Shown: positions 33,992-44,187, counted from the stretch's first letter. The stretch is 64,000 nucleotides of DNA from Spartobacteria bacterium (GCA_003134765.1 PLCM01000011.1:62001-126000), one strand, 5' to 3'. Translations and numbers: made by a program. The notes: a model not told the origin generated them from the sequence alone.

Positions 33992-35392
33992 GTGAAACTC
34001 TCCGTCGCCGTTGTCGCCGTTTTTGCTCTTTTCGCGTCCGCTTTCGGACAAGCCGAAAATTCGCCGGGCTCGAAATCCGTTACCGTGCCGCCGATCGAGT
34101 TTAAACACTCCACGCTTCCCAACGGCCTCGAGATCTACACCGTGGAAGATCACACCGCGCCGATCGTGGCGGTCCAGGTCTGGTATCACGTCGGGTCGAA
34201 GGACGATCCGCAGGGACGCAGCGGCTTTGCCCATCTTTTCGAGCACATGATGTTCAAAGGGAACGAGCACCTGACGCCCGACATGTTCGATGACCTCACT
34301 GAAAATATCGGCGGCGAAAATAACGCCTACACCGCCGACGATGTGACGGTTTATCACGAAACCGTCCCGTCGAATTATCTGAACCCCATTCTCTGGGCGG
34401 AAGCGGAACGCATGTCGTCGCTCGCGCTCAACGACAAGAACTTCGCTTCCGAGCGGGACGTCGTGAAGGAGGAGTACCGGCAGCGCATCCGCGCGAACCC
34501 GTATGGTGAATTTTATCTCGACATCGAAAAGAAATCCTTCGCGGTCCATCCCTACAAGCGGCCAGGCATCGGCAGCATCGAGGAGCTCGACGCTTCGAAG
34601 CTGCCGGAAGTCAAAGCGTTCCATTCCACATTTTATCGGCCCGACAACGCCGCGCTCGTGGTCGTGGGAGATTTCAAACCGGAGGAACTCGATGGCTGGA
34701 TAAAGAAATATTTCGGGGCCGTGGCGAAACCGTCGACGAAAATTCCGCGGGTCACGGTCAAGGAGCCGCCACGCAAGGCGGATAAGCACGACGTTTCCTA
34801 CAGCCCGCGCGCTCCTCTTCCGGCCGTGGCGTTGACCTATCTCGGTCCTTCCATTCGCAGCAACGACGCTCCCGCGCTCTCCCTCGTTTCCGAGATCCTG
34901 GCGGGCGGCGATTCCTCGCGACTCTATCAAACCATGGTCTATGAGCAGCAGGTCGTGCAGAGTGTTTCGTGCGATTCCGATTTACGCGAAGATCTCGGGC
35001 TGCTTGCGTTTCGCCTTATCCTGGCAAGCGGCAAGACAGTTGCCGAAGCGGAGAGATCATTGAGTAACGAGATTGAGCAGGTCCTCAAGAATGGCGTCAC
35101 CGAAGCCGAACTGGACAAGGCAAAAAGTCGGTTCCTCACCGAGAAATTGGAGGAACGCGAAACCGTCAATGGCAAAGCCAGCGCGCTTGGCCAGGCCGTG
35201 GTGGTCTATGGCGACGCCACCCGGGTCAACACCGATCTCGCCAAGCTCCAGGCGGTCACCACTGCGGAAGTCAAGGAAGTGATGAATCGCTATATCACCG
35301 GCAAGAAAAAAGTGACGGTCGAGTATCTGCCCGAAACGATGAAGCCTGGATACGTCCCGCCGCCGAACGACAAGACTCAGAAAAATCCGTGA
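33992..35392 (+). CDS. M16 zinc metallopeptidase, catalytic member
   Basis: A 466-residue M16 (pitrilysin/processing-peptidase) protein with a signal peptide (SVAVVAVFALFASAFGQAE). The inverted zinc motif H-x-x-E-H is at 81-85 in FAHLFEHMMFKG, with the distal Glu expected in 'RDVVKEEYRQRIRANPYGE'. The second M16 domain is the C-terminal 200 residues. The start is GTG at 33992. The downstream gene, which begins at the stop codon of this one (TGATG), encodes the non-catalytic partner, so both probably form one periplasmic complex acting on peptides. Confidence 0.93.
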   Translation: MKLSVAVVAVFALFASAFGQAENSPGSKSVTVPPIEFKHSTLPNGLEIYTVEDHTAPIVAVQVWYHVGSKDDPQGRSGFAHLFEHMMFKGNEHLTPDMFDDLTENIGGENNAYTADDVTVYHETVPSNYLNPILWAEAERMSSLALNDKNFASERDVVKEEYRQRIRANPYGEFYLDIEKKSFAVHPYKRPGIGSIEELDASKLPEVKAFHSTFYRPDNAALVVVGDFKPEELDGWIKKYFGAVAKPSTKIPRVTVKEPPRKADKHDVSYSPRAPLPAVALTYLGPSIRSNDAPALSLVSEILAGGDSSRLYQTMVYEQQVVQSVSCDSDLREDLGLLAFRLILASGKTVAEAERSLSNEIEQVLKNGVTEAELDKAKSRFLTEKLEERETVNGKASALGQAVVVYGDATRVNTDLAKLQAVTTAEVKEVMNRYITGKKKVTVEYLPETMKPGYVPPPNDKTQKNP

Positions 35393-36849
35393 TGAAAACT
35401 CGCCTGATTTCCTCTGCCGGAATTTTGTTTTTTGCGTCACTCTCGTCCGCGCTCGCCATTGGCGGGGTCGATAATCCGCCTCCTCCCACGGCTCCGCATG
35501 AAGTGATTTTTTCCCAGCCGAAGGAAACAAAACTGGCGAACGGCCTGCGCGTGATTGTCGTCGAACGCCCGGGCCTGCCGCTTCTGGCGGCTGAGGTTCT
35601 CGTGCGAAGCGGCGCCGAAGTTGATGAAAAGGATCTGGCCGGGACCGCGAGCATGACCGGCTCGCTCTTGATGAGAGGCACCGAGACCATGACCGCACCG
35701 CAGATCGCGACGGCAATCGAATCGCTCGGCGGCACGATTGATTCCGGCGCCCATTGGGAGGCGAGCCGCGCCACGATTGTCGTGATGTCGGACAAGGCCG
35801 AGCCGGCCCTGAAGATTCTTTCCGATATCGTGCTGCATCCTACTTTCAAGCAGGAGGAAATCGATCGGATGAAAAATCAGACGCTCGATGGTTTGCGGGT
35901 GGCGTTGAGGCAGCCGGGGGCGCTCTCGCAATTTGTCGCGGGGCGCGCCTTATTTGGCGACGCCCCCTACGGACACTCCCACACCGGCACGATGGAAACC
36001 GTCCAGGCAATCAAGCGGGACGATATCGTGAAGCTCTACCGCAATTATTACGTTCCGGAGAACGCCGCCCTGATTCTCGCCGGCAACCTCACTTTGGAAG
36101 AGGGCAGAAAATTCGCCGAGCAATTCTTTGGCGAATGGAAAGGCACGATGCCCCCGGCAAGTGACCCGGCAGCTTCGAGCGTTACCGAATGGAAGCCGAC
36201 GAATATCGTTATCGATATGCCCGAGGCTGGCCAGGCTGCGGTGACCGTGGCGCGGCCCGCGATCAAGCGTAATTCGCCCGACTATTACGCGGGGCTGGTC
36301 GCGAACGCCGCGCTTGGGAATGGATTCGTTTCGCGGCTGAACCGCGAGATTCGGATCAAGCGCGGTCTGAGTTACGGCGCGCGCAGCTCACTTGATGCCC
36401 GGCGCGAGGTGGGCCCATTCATGGCTACAGCCCAGACGAAAAATCAATCGGCCGCGGAAGTGGCGACGCTCATGCAGGTGGAATTGAAACGGATGCGAAG
36501 CGAGCCTGTCCAGGGAGAAGAGCTAAAATCCCGGCAGGCGGTCTTGACCGGGGGATACGCGCGGAACCTGGAAACGAACGGCGGTTTTGTTGGCAAAATC
36601 TCCGCGATGCTCACCAACGACCTGCCGCTCGACACGCTGAACAAGTTTATCCCGGCGATCAATGCGGTTACCAGCGCCGATGTCACCGCCTTTGCTGCAA
36701 AATATTTCGACAGCCCGCCGAGCCTGATCATCATTGGCAAGGCGCCGGAGTTCATCGAGCCGCTGAAAAAAGATTTCCCCGACGTGAAAGTGATTCCGCT
36801 CCCCGAACTGGATCTGAATCGCGCCGACCTGACCAAGGCGAAGCCGTAG
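35392..36849 (+). CDS. M16 peptidase-like protein, non-catalytic partner
   Basis: A 485-residue M16 homologue with a signal peptide (LISSAGILFFASLSSALAIGG). At the position of the zinc motif it has GTASMTGSLLMRGTETM, so H-x-x-E-H is lost. The C-terminal half keeps the substrate-binding R/Y pair in KRGLSYGARSSLDARREVG. This is the alpha-subunit pattern of two-chain M16 enzymes, where the partner supplies the zinc site. It overlaps the catalytic gene at TGATG, which should give equal amounts of both. A B-family repeat follows. Confidence 0.92.
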   Translation: MKTRLISSAGILFFASLSSALAIGGVDNPPPPTAPHEVIFSQPKETKLANGLRVIVVERPGLPLLAAEVLVRSGAEVDEKDLAGTASMTGSLLMRGTETMTAPQIATAIESLGGTIDSGAHWEASRATIVVMSDKAEPALKILSDIVLHPTFKQEEIDRMKNQTLDGLRVALRQPGALSQFVAGRALFGDAPYGHSHTGTMETVQAIKRDDIVKLYRNYYVPENAALILAGNLTLEEGRKFAEQFFGEWKGTMPPASDPAASSVTEWKPTNIVIDMPEAGQAAVTVARPAIKRNSPDYYAGLVANAALGNGFVSRLNREIRIKRGLSYGARSSLDARREVGPFMATAQTKNQSAAEVATLMQVELKRMRSEPVQGEELKSRQAVLTGGYARNLETNGGFVGKISAMLTNDLPLDTLNKFIPAINAVTSADVTAFAAKYFDSPPSLIIIGKAPEFIEPLKKDFPDVKVIPLPELDLNRADLTKAKP

Positions 36850-37306
36850 TCCGCTGGAGGGATGGCCACTGTGCCGTCCGTGATATTTGGGACGACACGG
36901 CGGTCGTCCCTCCAGTTGAAATAGAGTCAAGGGGCCGAAGCACAGCTTCGCGCGGACCGTGCCCCACCAGTCGGCTGGCGTTCTCATCCCCGCCGCGATT
37001 TCTTTTTTAAAATGGGGCAAGGGGAATTATCCAATCGCTGCGCGTTCAGTTTCTTTGGCCTGCCAAGTAGTAGCTCGCCGCGTTTGTGTGGCCACGTTCA
37101 CAGACGTCCGCCTTCGCTAAAGCTACGGCGCGACAGTCTTCGCTTCGCGCTATCGCTGCGAGCGAAGATTGGAGGCAAGGGGATTATCCAAAGCTGCGCT
37201 TTGGCTCTGGAGAGTGATCCGGCAGCTGCCGGATTGTAACCCTTGCGCGTAACGAGCCCCACCAGTCGAACTGCGTTCTCATCTCCACCTCCATTTCTTT
37301 TTGAAA
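36850..37306. other. Intergenic 457 bp with repeats and tRNA-end fossils
   Basis: No gene seen. It holds a B-family repeat (36855-36914), then sequence at 36981-37024 that resembles the tRNA-Ala 3' end and its flank (GGGGCAAGGGGAATTATCC), a mosaic inverted repeat around CCGCCTTCGCTAAAGC at 37104-37170, and a second tRNA-end copy at 37171-37186 (GGAGGCAAGGGGATTATCC). Between 37182 and 37250 there is a small palindrome, CCGGCAGCTGCCGG. Confidence 0.65.
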
Positions 37307-37379
37307 TGGAGGCAAGGGGATTCGAACCCCTGACATCCAGCTTGCAAAGCTGGCGCTCTACCAACTGAGCTATGCCCCC
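37307..37379 (-). tRNA. tRNA-Ala (TGC)
   Basis: On the minus strand: acceptor GGGGGCA with TGCCTCC (one G-T pair), D-arm AGCTCAGTTGGTAGAGC, anticodon stem CAGCT/AGCTG with loop TTTGCAA (anticodon TGC) and T-arm GGGGTTCGAATCCCC. Discriminator A at 37307; CCA is not encoded. It lies 380 bp downstream of the 16S gene but beyond a terminator, so it is probably transcribed on its own. Confidence 0.97.
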
Positions 37380-37384
37380 TTTGG

Positions 37385-37426
37385 GAATTCCGAATGTCGA
37401 ATGTCGAAGGTCGAATGCAAGAAGAG
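37385..37426. repeat. Heptamer-periodic tract
   Basis: Six consecutive 7-nt units: GAATTCC, GAATGTC twice, GAAGGTC, GAATGCA and AGAAGAG. It abuts the 5' end of tRNA-Ala. Confidence 0.8.
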
Positions 37427-37454
37427 AAAGCGCGTTGGATCGGCCATTTCGCTT

Positions 37455-37537
37455 CTGTAGCCGCTTCGCTGTGCGAAGCGTGGGCGGGTCACGTCGACTG
37501 GAAGCGCGATGACGTCGCCACAGGGCGACGGCTACAG
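37455..37537. repeat. J-family inverted repeat
   Basis: CTGTAGCCGCTTCGCTGTG on the left and CGCCACAGGGCGACGGCTACAG on the right form an imperfect palindrome. A related copy is at 59993-60069 and a half copy near 48440-48470. It ends where the 16S terminator's A-run begins. Confidence 0.75.
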
Positions 37538-37576
37538 AAAAAAAATGCCGGAGGGCTTTTAGGCCATCCGGCATTT
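37538..37576 (-). terminator. Intrinsic terminator of the 16S transcript
   Basis: On the minus strand TGCCGGATGGC pairs with GCCCTCCGGCA (11 bp, one mismatch) around a short CTAAAA loop and is followed by eight T residues. It lies about 180 nt after the 16S 3' end and ahead of tRNA-Ala, so it should stop the rRNA transcript before the tRNA. Confidence 0.8.
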
Positions 37577-37748
37577 TGAGTCGATCTGCAGCAAAGACTG
37601 AATTGTGCGTTACTCGTCGCGTTTTCCCTGAGCCTCGACTTCTTTCGTTGTCGAGGGCTTGACGGCATGTCCGAAATTCCGAAGAACTTCGGGGTTAGCC
37701 GTCGACCTATTCAATCACTCCGAAAGAGCAAGCTCTTCGGGTGACGAA

Positions 37749-39321
<1,573 letters not shown>

Positions 39322-39884
39322 AATTTGGAGCCGGCGTCATTGCTGACACCGGACAAAGTTTGTCGAATCCCGCACCTGCGGGACCGAAATTCTGACCATT
39401 CTTACCTGAAAGCGACTCGTGAGAGCCGAATCCAGGTTCGTCCGATCTTGTAAATTAAGATCACCGGTTCCGAAAAACCGGCGAAATTTTTAATCAAAGA
39501 ATCCTTAACGAATAACGCACAATTCAATTTTCGCTGACTTACTTCTACCTTTTGGATCCCGCGGAAATTCCGTCGTGATGCGAAATCCAAAATTGCACTG
39601 TCAAAGATCAACGTTCTTCTGTTTTCAAGTGCACGACACGCCCCGTCCGAGAATCGTTCTGAGCAAACAAAACAGCCTGCCCTGAGCGGAGTCGAATGGG
39701 GCTCGCCCATGAGCCCGAAGAGAAGAACATCCGGCAACTGCCGGATCCGCATTTCAGCGGGACTGCAAATTACATTTGATGATAAAGCTGTCAACGAGAT
39801 TTCCAGAATTATCTGCGATTTCTTATTCACACGCAGACCCGCCTTCCGATCACGCATCGCGAATCCCGCATCCCGAGTCTTGAT
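39322..39884 (-). other. 16S leader and upstream region
   Basis: 563 bp with no gene. The 16S transcript leader lies at 39322 to about 39500, with small hairpins (CCCGCACCTGCGGG; AACCGGTGATC). AT-rich sequence between about 39480 and 39540 is the likely promoter region, but I cannot name convincing -35 and -10 boxes. At 39844-39885 a heptamer tract ends exactly at the stop of the neighbouring gene. Confidence 0.55.
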
Positions 39885-39885
39885 C
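39844..39885. repeat. Heptamer-periodic tract
   Basis: Six 7-nt units: TTCCGAT, CACGCAT, CGCGAAT, CCCGCAT, CCCGAGT and CTTGATC. It ends at the last base of the TMEM175-like gene's stop codon. Confidence 0.8.
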
Positions 39886-40571
39886 TATCCTCGCTTCGCC
39901 GCTTCAGCGGCCCGCCGCCGCGCATGCCACGTCCTCTGCAACGGCACCAGGAAGGACAGCGTCAGATACACCCAGCCGCTCCAGCCGATATGTTTCATCG
40001 GCAACGTCAGCGCCAGCACGAACGACACCCGCCCTACCGTCGCGGGAACGCTCCAGCCGATAATCTCTCCGCGGGTCAGCGATTTTTCATGCTCGTTCAG
40101 GCGAAGCGGCTCCCGCAGCCGCCAGGCCCGCAGATTCAAGAGAAGAATCTCCAGCGCGATCGCCGCGAACCCGAGTCCGTAAATCGCGAAAAGCGCCCGC
40201 ACTTGGCCTGCCGTATTAGCCGTCACCAACTGGCCGAGCACATGACCGCTCAGAAAATAAAACATCCCGCCGAAAAGCAGCTTCAGCGGATAAACGTAGA
40301 TCAGGATCGTCACCGCGAACGCGAACGCCGCGTCGATGAACGTCTCCAGCCGCGTCATCTCCATCCCGCGGAGCCGAAACCCCTTTAGCCGCGGCAGCGA
40401 ATCCAGGTCCGCCGGCAGCGACGAAGCGATCTCCTGTTCCTTTGCGTCACGCTGTAATCCTATCGCGCCGGAGCTTCTCTTGGCAGCCTTCTTTCGCTCC
40501 GACTTCCGACCTCGGTGCCTCCCATCGTTGTTCGCAAGTTTGTTCTTGTTGAAATCACGTGGTTTGTCCAC
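39885..40571 (-). CDS. TMEM175-like (DUF1211) membrane protein lacking helix 2
   Basis: About 228 residues. The TMEM175 signature R-x-x-x-F-S/T-D appears as EMTRLETFIDAAFAFAVTIL. In relatives two more helices with a W-x-x-H motif separate this from the YVYPLKLLF stretch; here VTILI runs directly into YVYPLKLLFGGMF, so about 55-60 residues seem to be missing in frame. Three further helices follow (ALFAIYGLGFAAIALEILLL; EIIGWSVPATVGRVSFVLAL; WVYLTLSFLVPLQ). TMEM175 proteins are K+ or H+ channels, but this one lacks part of the pore. The start is unsure: GTG at 40571 is used, because an ATG at 40745 would overlap the divergent gene. Confidence 0.65.
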   Translation of the reverse strand: MDKPRDFNKNKLANNDGRHRGRKSERKKAAKRSSGAIGLQRDAKEQEIASSLPADLDSLPRLKGFRLRGMEMTRLETFIDAAFAFAVTILIYVYPLKLLFGGMFYFLSGHVLGQLVTANTAGQVRALFAIYGLGFAAIALEILLLNLRAWRLREPLRLNEHEKSLTRGEIIGWSVPATVGRVSFVLALTLPMKHIGWSGWVYLTLSFLVPLQRTWHARRRAAEAAKRG

Positions 40572-40638
40572 GATCCCAACGACCGACAATAGGAGAGCGC
40601 CCCACGCGCCTTTTTGGAGCGGCAACACGGCGTAACCT

Positions 40639-42354
40639 ATGAAAACATCAGCCACCTCGGTTTTCGCGCGGCAGGCCGCGTTTTTAGCTCTTCTCGCGAT
40701 CGGCGTTCTTGCCGCAGGCAAGGTCGTGGGCGCGCCCTCGCACATCGTAATTGTGATGATGGAGAATCACGCTTTTAACGAGATCGTCGGCAGCGCTAAC
40801 GCGCCTTACATCAATAACACCCTCGTCGCTAATGGCGCGCTCCTCACAAAGTCTTTCGCGGTCGAACACCCCAGCCAGCCAAACTACCTCGACCTTTTTT
40901 CCGGCTCGAATCAGGCCGTCGTCGGCGATAATACGCCGACGAACTTGCCCTTCTCCACCCCGAACCTGGGCGCGTTGCTGATCGCCAAAGGCCTGACCTT
41001 CACGACCTATTCCGAAAGCCTGCCCTCCGTCGGCTTCACCGGCGACAGCGCCACTACTGTCCCTGGCCAGAACCAATATATGCGCAAGCATAACCCGGCG
41101 GTAAACTGGCAGGCCAACGACGCGCCCGCCAGCAATCACCTTCTTCCCGCGCTCAACCAGCCCTTCTCCGCTTTCCCCACCACCGATGTCGGATTCAGCA
41201 CGATGCCTACCGTCTCCATCGTCGTGCCTAACGAGCAAAACGACATGCACGATGGCACCGTCGCGATGGGCGACACCTGGCTGAGCCAGAACATCGAGGC
41301 CTACCGGGTTTGGGCCTCCACTCATAATAGCGTTCTGATTGTCACCTGGGACGAAGACGACAGCTCCGGGGCCAATCAAATCGCCACCATCTTTACCGGC
41401 CAGCACATCCGGCCGGGCGCCTACACCGAGGCCAGCATCGAGCGCGCGCCCGGGCTCGGCGTCGATCACTTCAACATCCTGCGCACGCTCGAAAACATCT
41501 ACGGCCTCGGCACCTGCAACGCCGCCACCGACGCGATGCGCAACCCCATCGTCGACTTAATCCAGGCGCCCCTCCTGAACATCGCCACGCGCGACACCGT
41601 CCTGACCTCGAACCAGGTTCTCATCGCCGGATTTATCATCACGGGGACGGACCAGAAACAGGTGCTTATCCGCGGGATAGGTCCGTCGCTTAGTGGAGTC
41701 GGCACGGACTTGCCCGATCCCACCCTGGAGCTTCATCAGGGCAGCACCACGCTCGCCACGAACGACAATTGGAAAATCCGGGACAGCGACGGCACCAGCC
41801 AGGAAGCTGCAATCCGTGCGACAACCATTCCGCCGACGAACGATTTGGAATCGGCCATCCTGACCACGCTTAGTCCCGGCACCTACACCGCGATTCTCGC
41901 GGGCAAGAACGGTGGCACCGGCGTTGGCGTCGTTGAGCTTTACGACCTGGCGCAAACGGCGAGTTCCAGTTTGGCGAACATCAGCACGCGCGGATTTGTA
42001 AGTACGGGCGACAACGTTCTCATCGGCGGCATCATCGTCGGCGCCGGCGGCACCTCCAATGTCATCGTCCGCGCCCTCGGCCCATCCGTTCCCGTCTCCG
42101 GGGCGTTGTCCGATCCCACCCTCGAGTTGCGCGACAGCAGCGGCGCACTCCTTCAGTCCAATGACAACTGGAAAGTCCGGGACAGCGACGGCACCAGCCA
42201 GGAAGCCACGATCCGCGCGACAACCATTCCGCCGACGAACGATTTGGAATCGGCGCTCGTGCAAACACTCCCCGCCGGCAACTACACCGCCATCGTCCGT
42301 GGAAAAGGCAGCGCCACCGGCGTCGCGTTGGTGGAAGTTTACAATCTGCCCTGA
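40639..42354 (+). CDS. Secreted phosphoesterase (PF04185/AcpA-like) with two C-terminal 'LSTRG' repeats
   Basis: A 571-residue protein with an N-terminal signal or anchor (FLALLAIGVLAAGKVVGA). Residues about 33-305 are a phosphoesterase of the phospholipase C/acid phosphatase (AcpA) family: IVIVMMENHAFNEIVGS has the metal-binding E-N motif, HPSQPNYLDLFSGS the family's second block, VPNEQNDMHDG and VLIVTWDEDDSSGANQI the last. Two repeats of about 125 residues follow, each with 'VLIAGFIITG' or 'VLIGGIIVGA', a G-I/L-G-P-S block, SDG-T-S-Q-E-A, IPPTNDLESA and G-V-V-E-L-Y-D-L. They belong to the same family as those of the protein at 19019-21124. Its target is extracellular phosphate esters or lipids. 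Confidence 0.86.
   Translation: MKTSATSVFARQAAFLALLAIGVLAAGKVVGAPSHIVIVMMENHAFNEIVGSANAPYINNTLVANGALLTKSFAVEHPSQPNYLDLFSGSNQAVVGDNTPTNLPFSTPNLGALLIAKGLTFTTYSESLPSVGFTGDSATTVPGQNQYMRKHNPAVNWQANDAPASNHLLPALNQPFSAFPTTDVGFSTMPTVSIVVPNEQNDMHDGTVAMGDTWLSQNIEAYRVWASTHNSVLIVTWDEDDSSGANQIATIFTGQHIRPGAYTEASIERAPGLGVDHFNILRTLENIYGLGTCNAATDAMRNPIVDLIQAPLLNIATRDTVLTSNQVLIAGFIITGTDQKQVLIRGIGPSLSGVGTDLPDPTLELHQGSTTLATNDNWKIRDSDGTSQEAAIRATTIPPTNDLESAILTTLSPGTYTAILAGKNGGTGVGVVELYDLAQTASSSLANISTRGFVSTGDNVLIGGIIVGAGGTSNVIVRALGPSVPVSGALSDPTLELRDSSGALLQSNDNWKVRDSDGTSQEATIRATTIPPTNDLESALVQTLPAGNYTAIVRGKGSATGVALVEVYNLP
41780..42256. repeat. Near-identical internal duplication within the phosphoesterase repeats
   Basis: About 75 bp beginning GGGACAGCGACGGCACCAGC at about 41780 recurs at about 42180 with only a few changes, while the surrounding repeat sequence is much more diverged. 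This suggests recent copying between the two repeats. Confidence 0.7.
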
Positions 42355-42379
42355 CGCTTCCCTTGTTTTCCGTCCGGTT

Positions 42380-42497
42380 GGTAGGGACGCCGCGCTCGCC
42401 GCCGGACGAACTCGCCGTGGCGAGCTGCGGTGTCCTCCGACTTTCTTTCGCAACACTGCAGTCAGCACGGCGGACGGCGCAGCGCGCCGTCCCTACC
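42380..42497. repeat. A-family repeat with a long loop
   Basis: GGTAGGGACGCCGCGCTC to GGCGCAGCGCGCCGTCCCTACC, enclosing about 80 bp. It lies between convergent genes. Confidence 0.8.
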
Positions 42498-42499
42498 CG

Positions 42500-43756
42500 T
42501 TACTGATCCCCGTACAACGATACGCCCGCCTTCGCATTCGCTGTCGTAATCACGTAATCGTATCCGAGCAAGGCGAACCGCGAGAACGGTTTGAGCGCGT
42601 CGATCCCTTTCGTATCCAGAGTCTGTCGGATCGGCTCCAATGGCACCAGCGTCCAGCCCTCCTTCGAAACCGCCGCTTCATCGAGCCCGATGCTCGCGAA
42701 AAATTCCTTCGCCTCCTTCGCCTCGTACGTTTGGACGGCGGCGGGATTCCCCGGCTTCGGCGCGAACACCGTGTTCTGACCGCCTATCGGCAGGAACGCG
42801 ATCCGAAGCGCCGTCTGCCCGTTCGTCCGCGCGATCGACGTCGCCAGCGTGCCAAGATCTACCGTGTTCACCGTCGTCGTCCCCAGGGCCACGTGCTCGA
42901 CGCCCATCTTGAAGAGGATCTTTGGCTGCGGTTCCGCCGCCCCTTTGTACGCCGCCAGGAAGTTTTTCGCCAGGAGTCGCGCCCGGCGCGCATTGTTCTC
43001 GTAGTTCCGGCCGCTCATCCAAAGCTGATAAATCGCCGCGCTCTCTTTCAATTCCGCGATAATATTTAGCGCTTCCTCCTGGCCTTTGAATTGCGCCGCC
43101 AGCGCGTCGAAATCCGCATCATGAAAACCGGTCATCAGGAATTTGTCCTGGGCCCCTTTTCCCGTCGCCTCTTTCTCCTCCGCCAATAATTTTCCAGCCG
43201 CCGCGCGCGCCGGATCGTTCGGCGCGATCTCGACCAGACGCTTCAGGTGGAATGTCGGCGACCCGATGAATTCCTGGTCGATTCCCCACAGGAACGGCGT
43301 CCCTTTCGAATCCGCTCCCAGAAAATCGCCGGCCAGTTCCGCGTCATCTTTCAGCGATAAGAATGGAATCCCGAGCGGCACTTCGTGCACCAGCTTGTGC
43401 AATCCAGGAATCCCATCGCGCGTCAGCGTCTCGCGAATCATCCGCGTCGAAAGCGGGCCCACTTCCACCACATGATATTTGAATCCCAGCGGCCGTGCCT
43501 CGCGCGCGACGGCGTGCAGAATAATCGGCGAATCCGCAAATCCATGGTCCTCGCCGAAAAGAACAAATTGCGCCTTGGCTAATTCACCGCGGATCATCTC
43601 CGCGCCCGGACCTGCAAGTTTTCCTTCCTTCACCTGGAGCGCCAGGGTCTGCGGCGGCGCCGCGTGCGCCAGTCCCTTGATTGCGATAAGAGCAAATAAT
43701 GCTGCGCACAACTGAACGAACCGAGAAGAAATGCCGCTCTTATTGTCCATGCTCAT
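42500..43756 (-). CDS. Secreted protein with EreA/ChaN-like motif, unknown
   Basis: A 418-residue secreted protein; the signal peptide is FVQLCAALFALIAIKGLAHA. The mature sequence has AKAQFVLFGEDHGFADSP and FKYHVVEVGPLSTRMI, resembling the G-E-x-H-G and E-x-D/G strands of erythromycin-esterase and ChaN-like folds. It also has FLWGIDQEFIGSPTFHLKRL, KILFKMGVEHV and RFALLGYDYVITTANA. I infer a hydrolase-like alpha/beta fold but do not assign a reaction. It may start at the second ATG (43750). Confidence 0.72.
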   Translation of the reverse strand: MSMDNKSGISSRFVQLCAALFALIAIKGLAHAAPPQTLALQVKEGKLAGPGAEMIRGELAKAQFVLFGEDHGFADSPIILHAVAREARPLGFKYHVVEVGPLSTRMIRETLTRDGIPGLHKLVHEVPLGIPFLSLKDDAELAGDFLGADSKGTPFLWGIDQEFIGSPTFHLKRLVEIAPNDPARAAAGKLLAEEKEATGKGAQDKFLMTGFHDADFDALAAQFKGQEEALNIIAELKESAAIYQLWMSGRNYENNARRARLLAKNFLAAYKGAAEPQPKILFKMGVEHVALGTTTVNTVDLGTLATSIARTNGQTALRIAFLPIGGQNTVFAPKPGNPAAVQTYEAKEAKEFFASIGLDEAAVSKEGWTLVPLEPIRQTLDTKGIDALKPFSRFALLGYDYVITTANAKAGVSLYGDQ

Positions 43757-43794
43757 GAGATGCCGCCGCCTCGGAAATCGGATTCAGAAACTAT

Positions 43795-43829
43795 CGGGAT
43801 GGGATTCGAGATGCGAGATGCGGCGTTGA
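43795..43829. repeat. Heptamer-periodic tract
   Basis: Units CGGGATG, GGATTCG, AGATGCG twice, GCGTTGA. Confidence 0.6.
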
Positions 43830-43930
43830 AAGACCGCGAATAAGCGCGAATGCACACGAATCAAACAGACGAGAATTCGTAATTTCCGACCTTCAGTGTT
43901 CGTGATAATTCGCGTCCATTAGTGGTTGCA

Positions 43931-43965
43931 TTTCTTCATCCCTTATCCTTCCGCCTTCATCCTTC
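43931..43965. repeat. Heptamer-periodic tract
   Basis: Units TTTCTTC, ATCCCTT, ATCCTTC, CGCCTTC, ATCCTTC: five units of 7 nt with a pyrimidine-rich consensus. Confidence 0.75.
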
Positions 43966-44009
43966 AGTAGACCAGTGGAATCAGCCGTTTCGTCCGTTCC
44001 ATGCATTGA
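43964..44009 (-). pseudogene. Fossil 3' end of an isoprenylcysteine-methyltransferase-like gene, copy 1
   Basis: The minus strand encodes N-Q-C-M-E-R-T-K-R-L-I-P-L-V-Y-stop, matching RTKRLIPGVY-stop of the intact gene at 44345. On its upstream side an I-element (44010-44082) separates it from sequence at 44080-44130 that encodes R-E-A-L-S-Q-A-L-G-A-R-Y-A-E-Y, which matches EEALQRVLGDEYVAY of the intact gene. So the paralogue was split by the element. Confidence 0.7.
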
Positions 44010-44082
44010 TTGCGCAGCTTCCCGCTGCCCACCGGCTACCCGCGCCGGTTTGACCATCTATCCGCGGGCCGCCCAGCACCGC
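44010..44082. repeat. I-family element, copy 1
   Basis: About 73 bp starting TTGCGCAGCTTCCCGCTGCC and ending GCGGGCCGCCCAGCACCG. A near-identical copy is at 44233-44305, and an inverted, more diverged one at about 56133-56205. It has interrupted a gene 3' end here, which shows it inserts or is copied as a unit. Confidence 0.75.
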
Positions 44083-44187
44083 GTATTCCGCGTAACGCGC
44101 CCCCAGCGCCTGCGAAAGCGCTTCCCTGTCACGCCGTAGCCTCGGCAAAGGCGGATCTTCCTTCGGCCTTCGTCATTTGCGCGGCGG

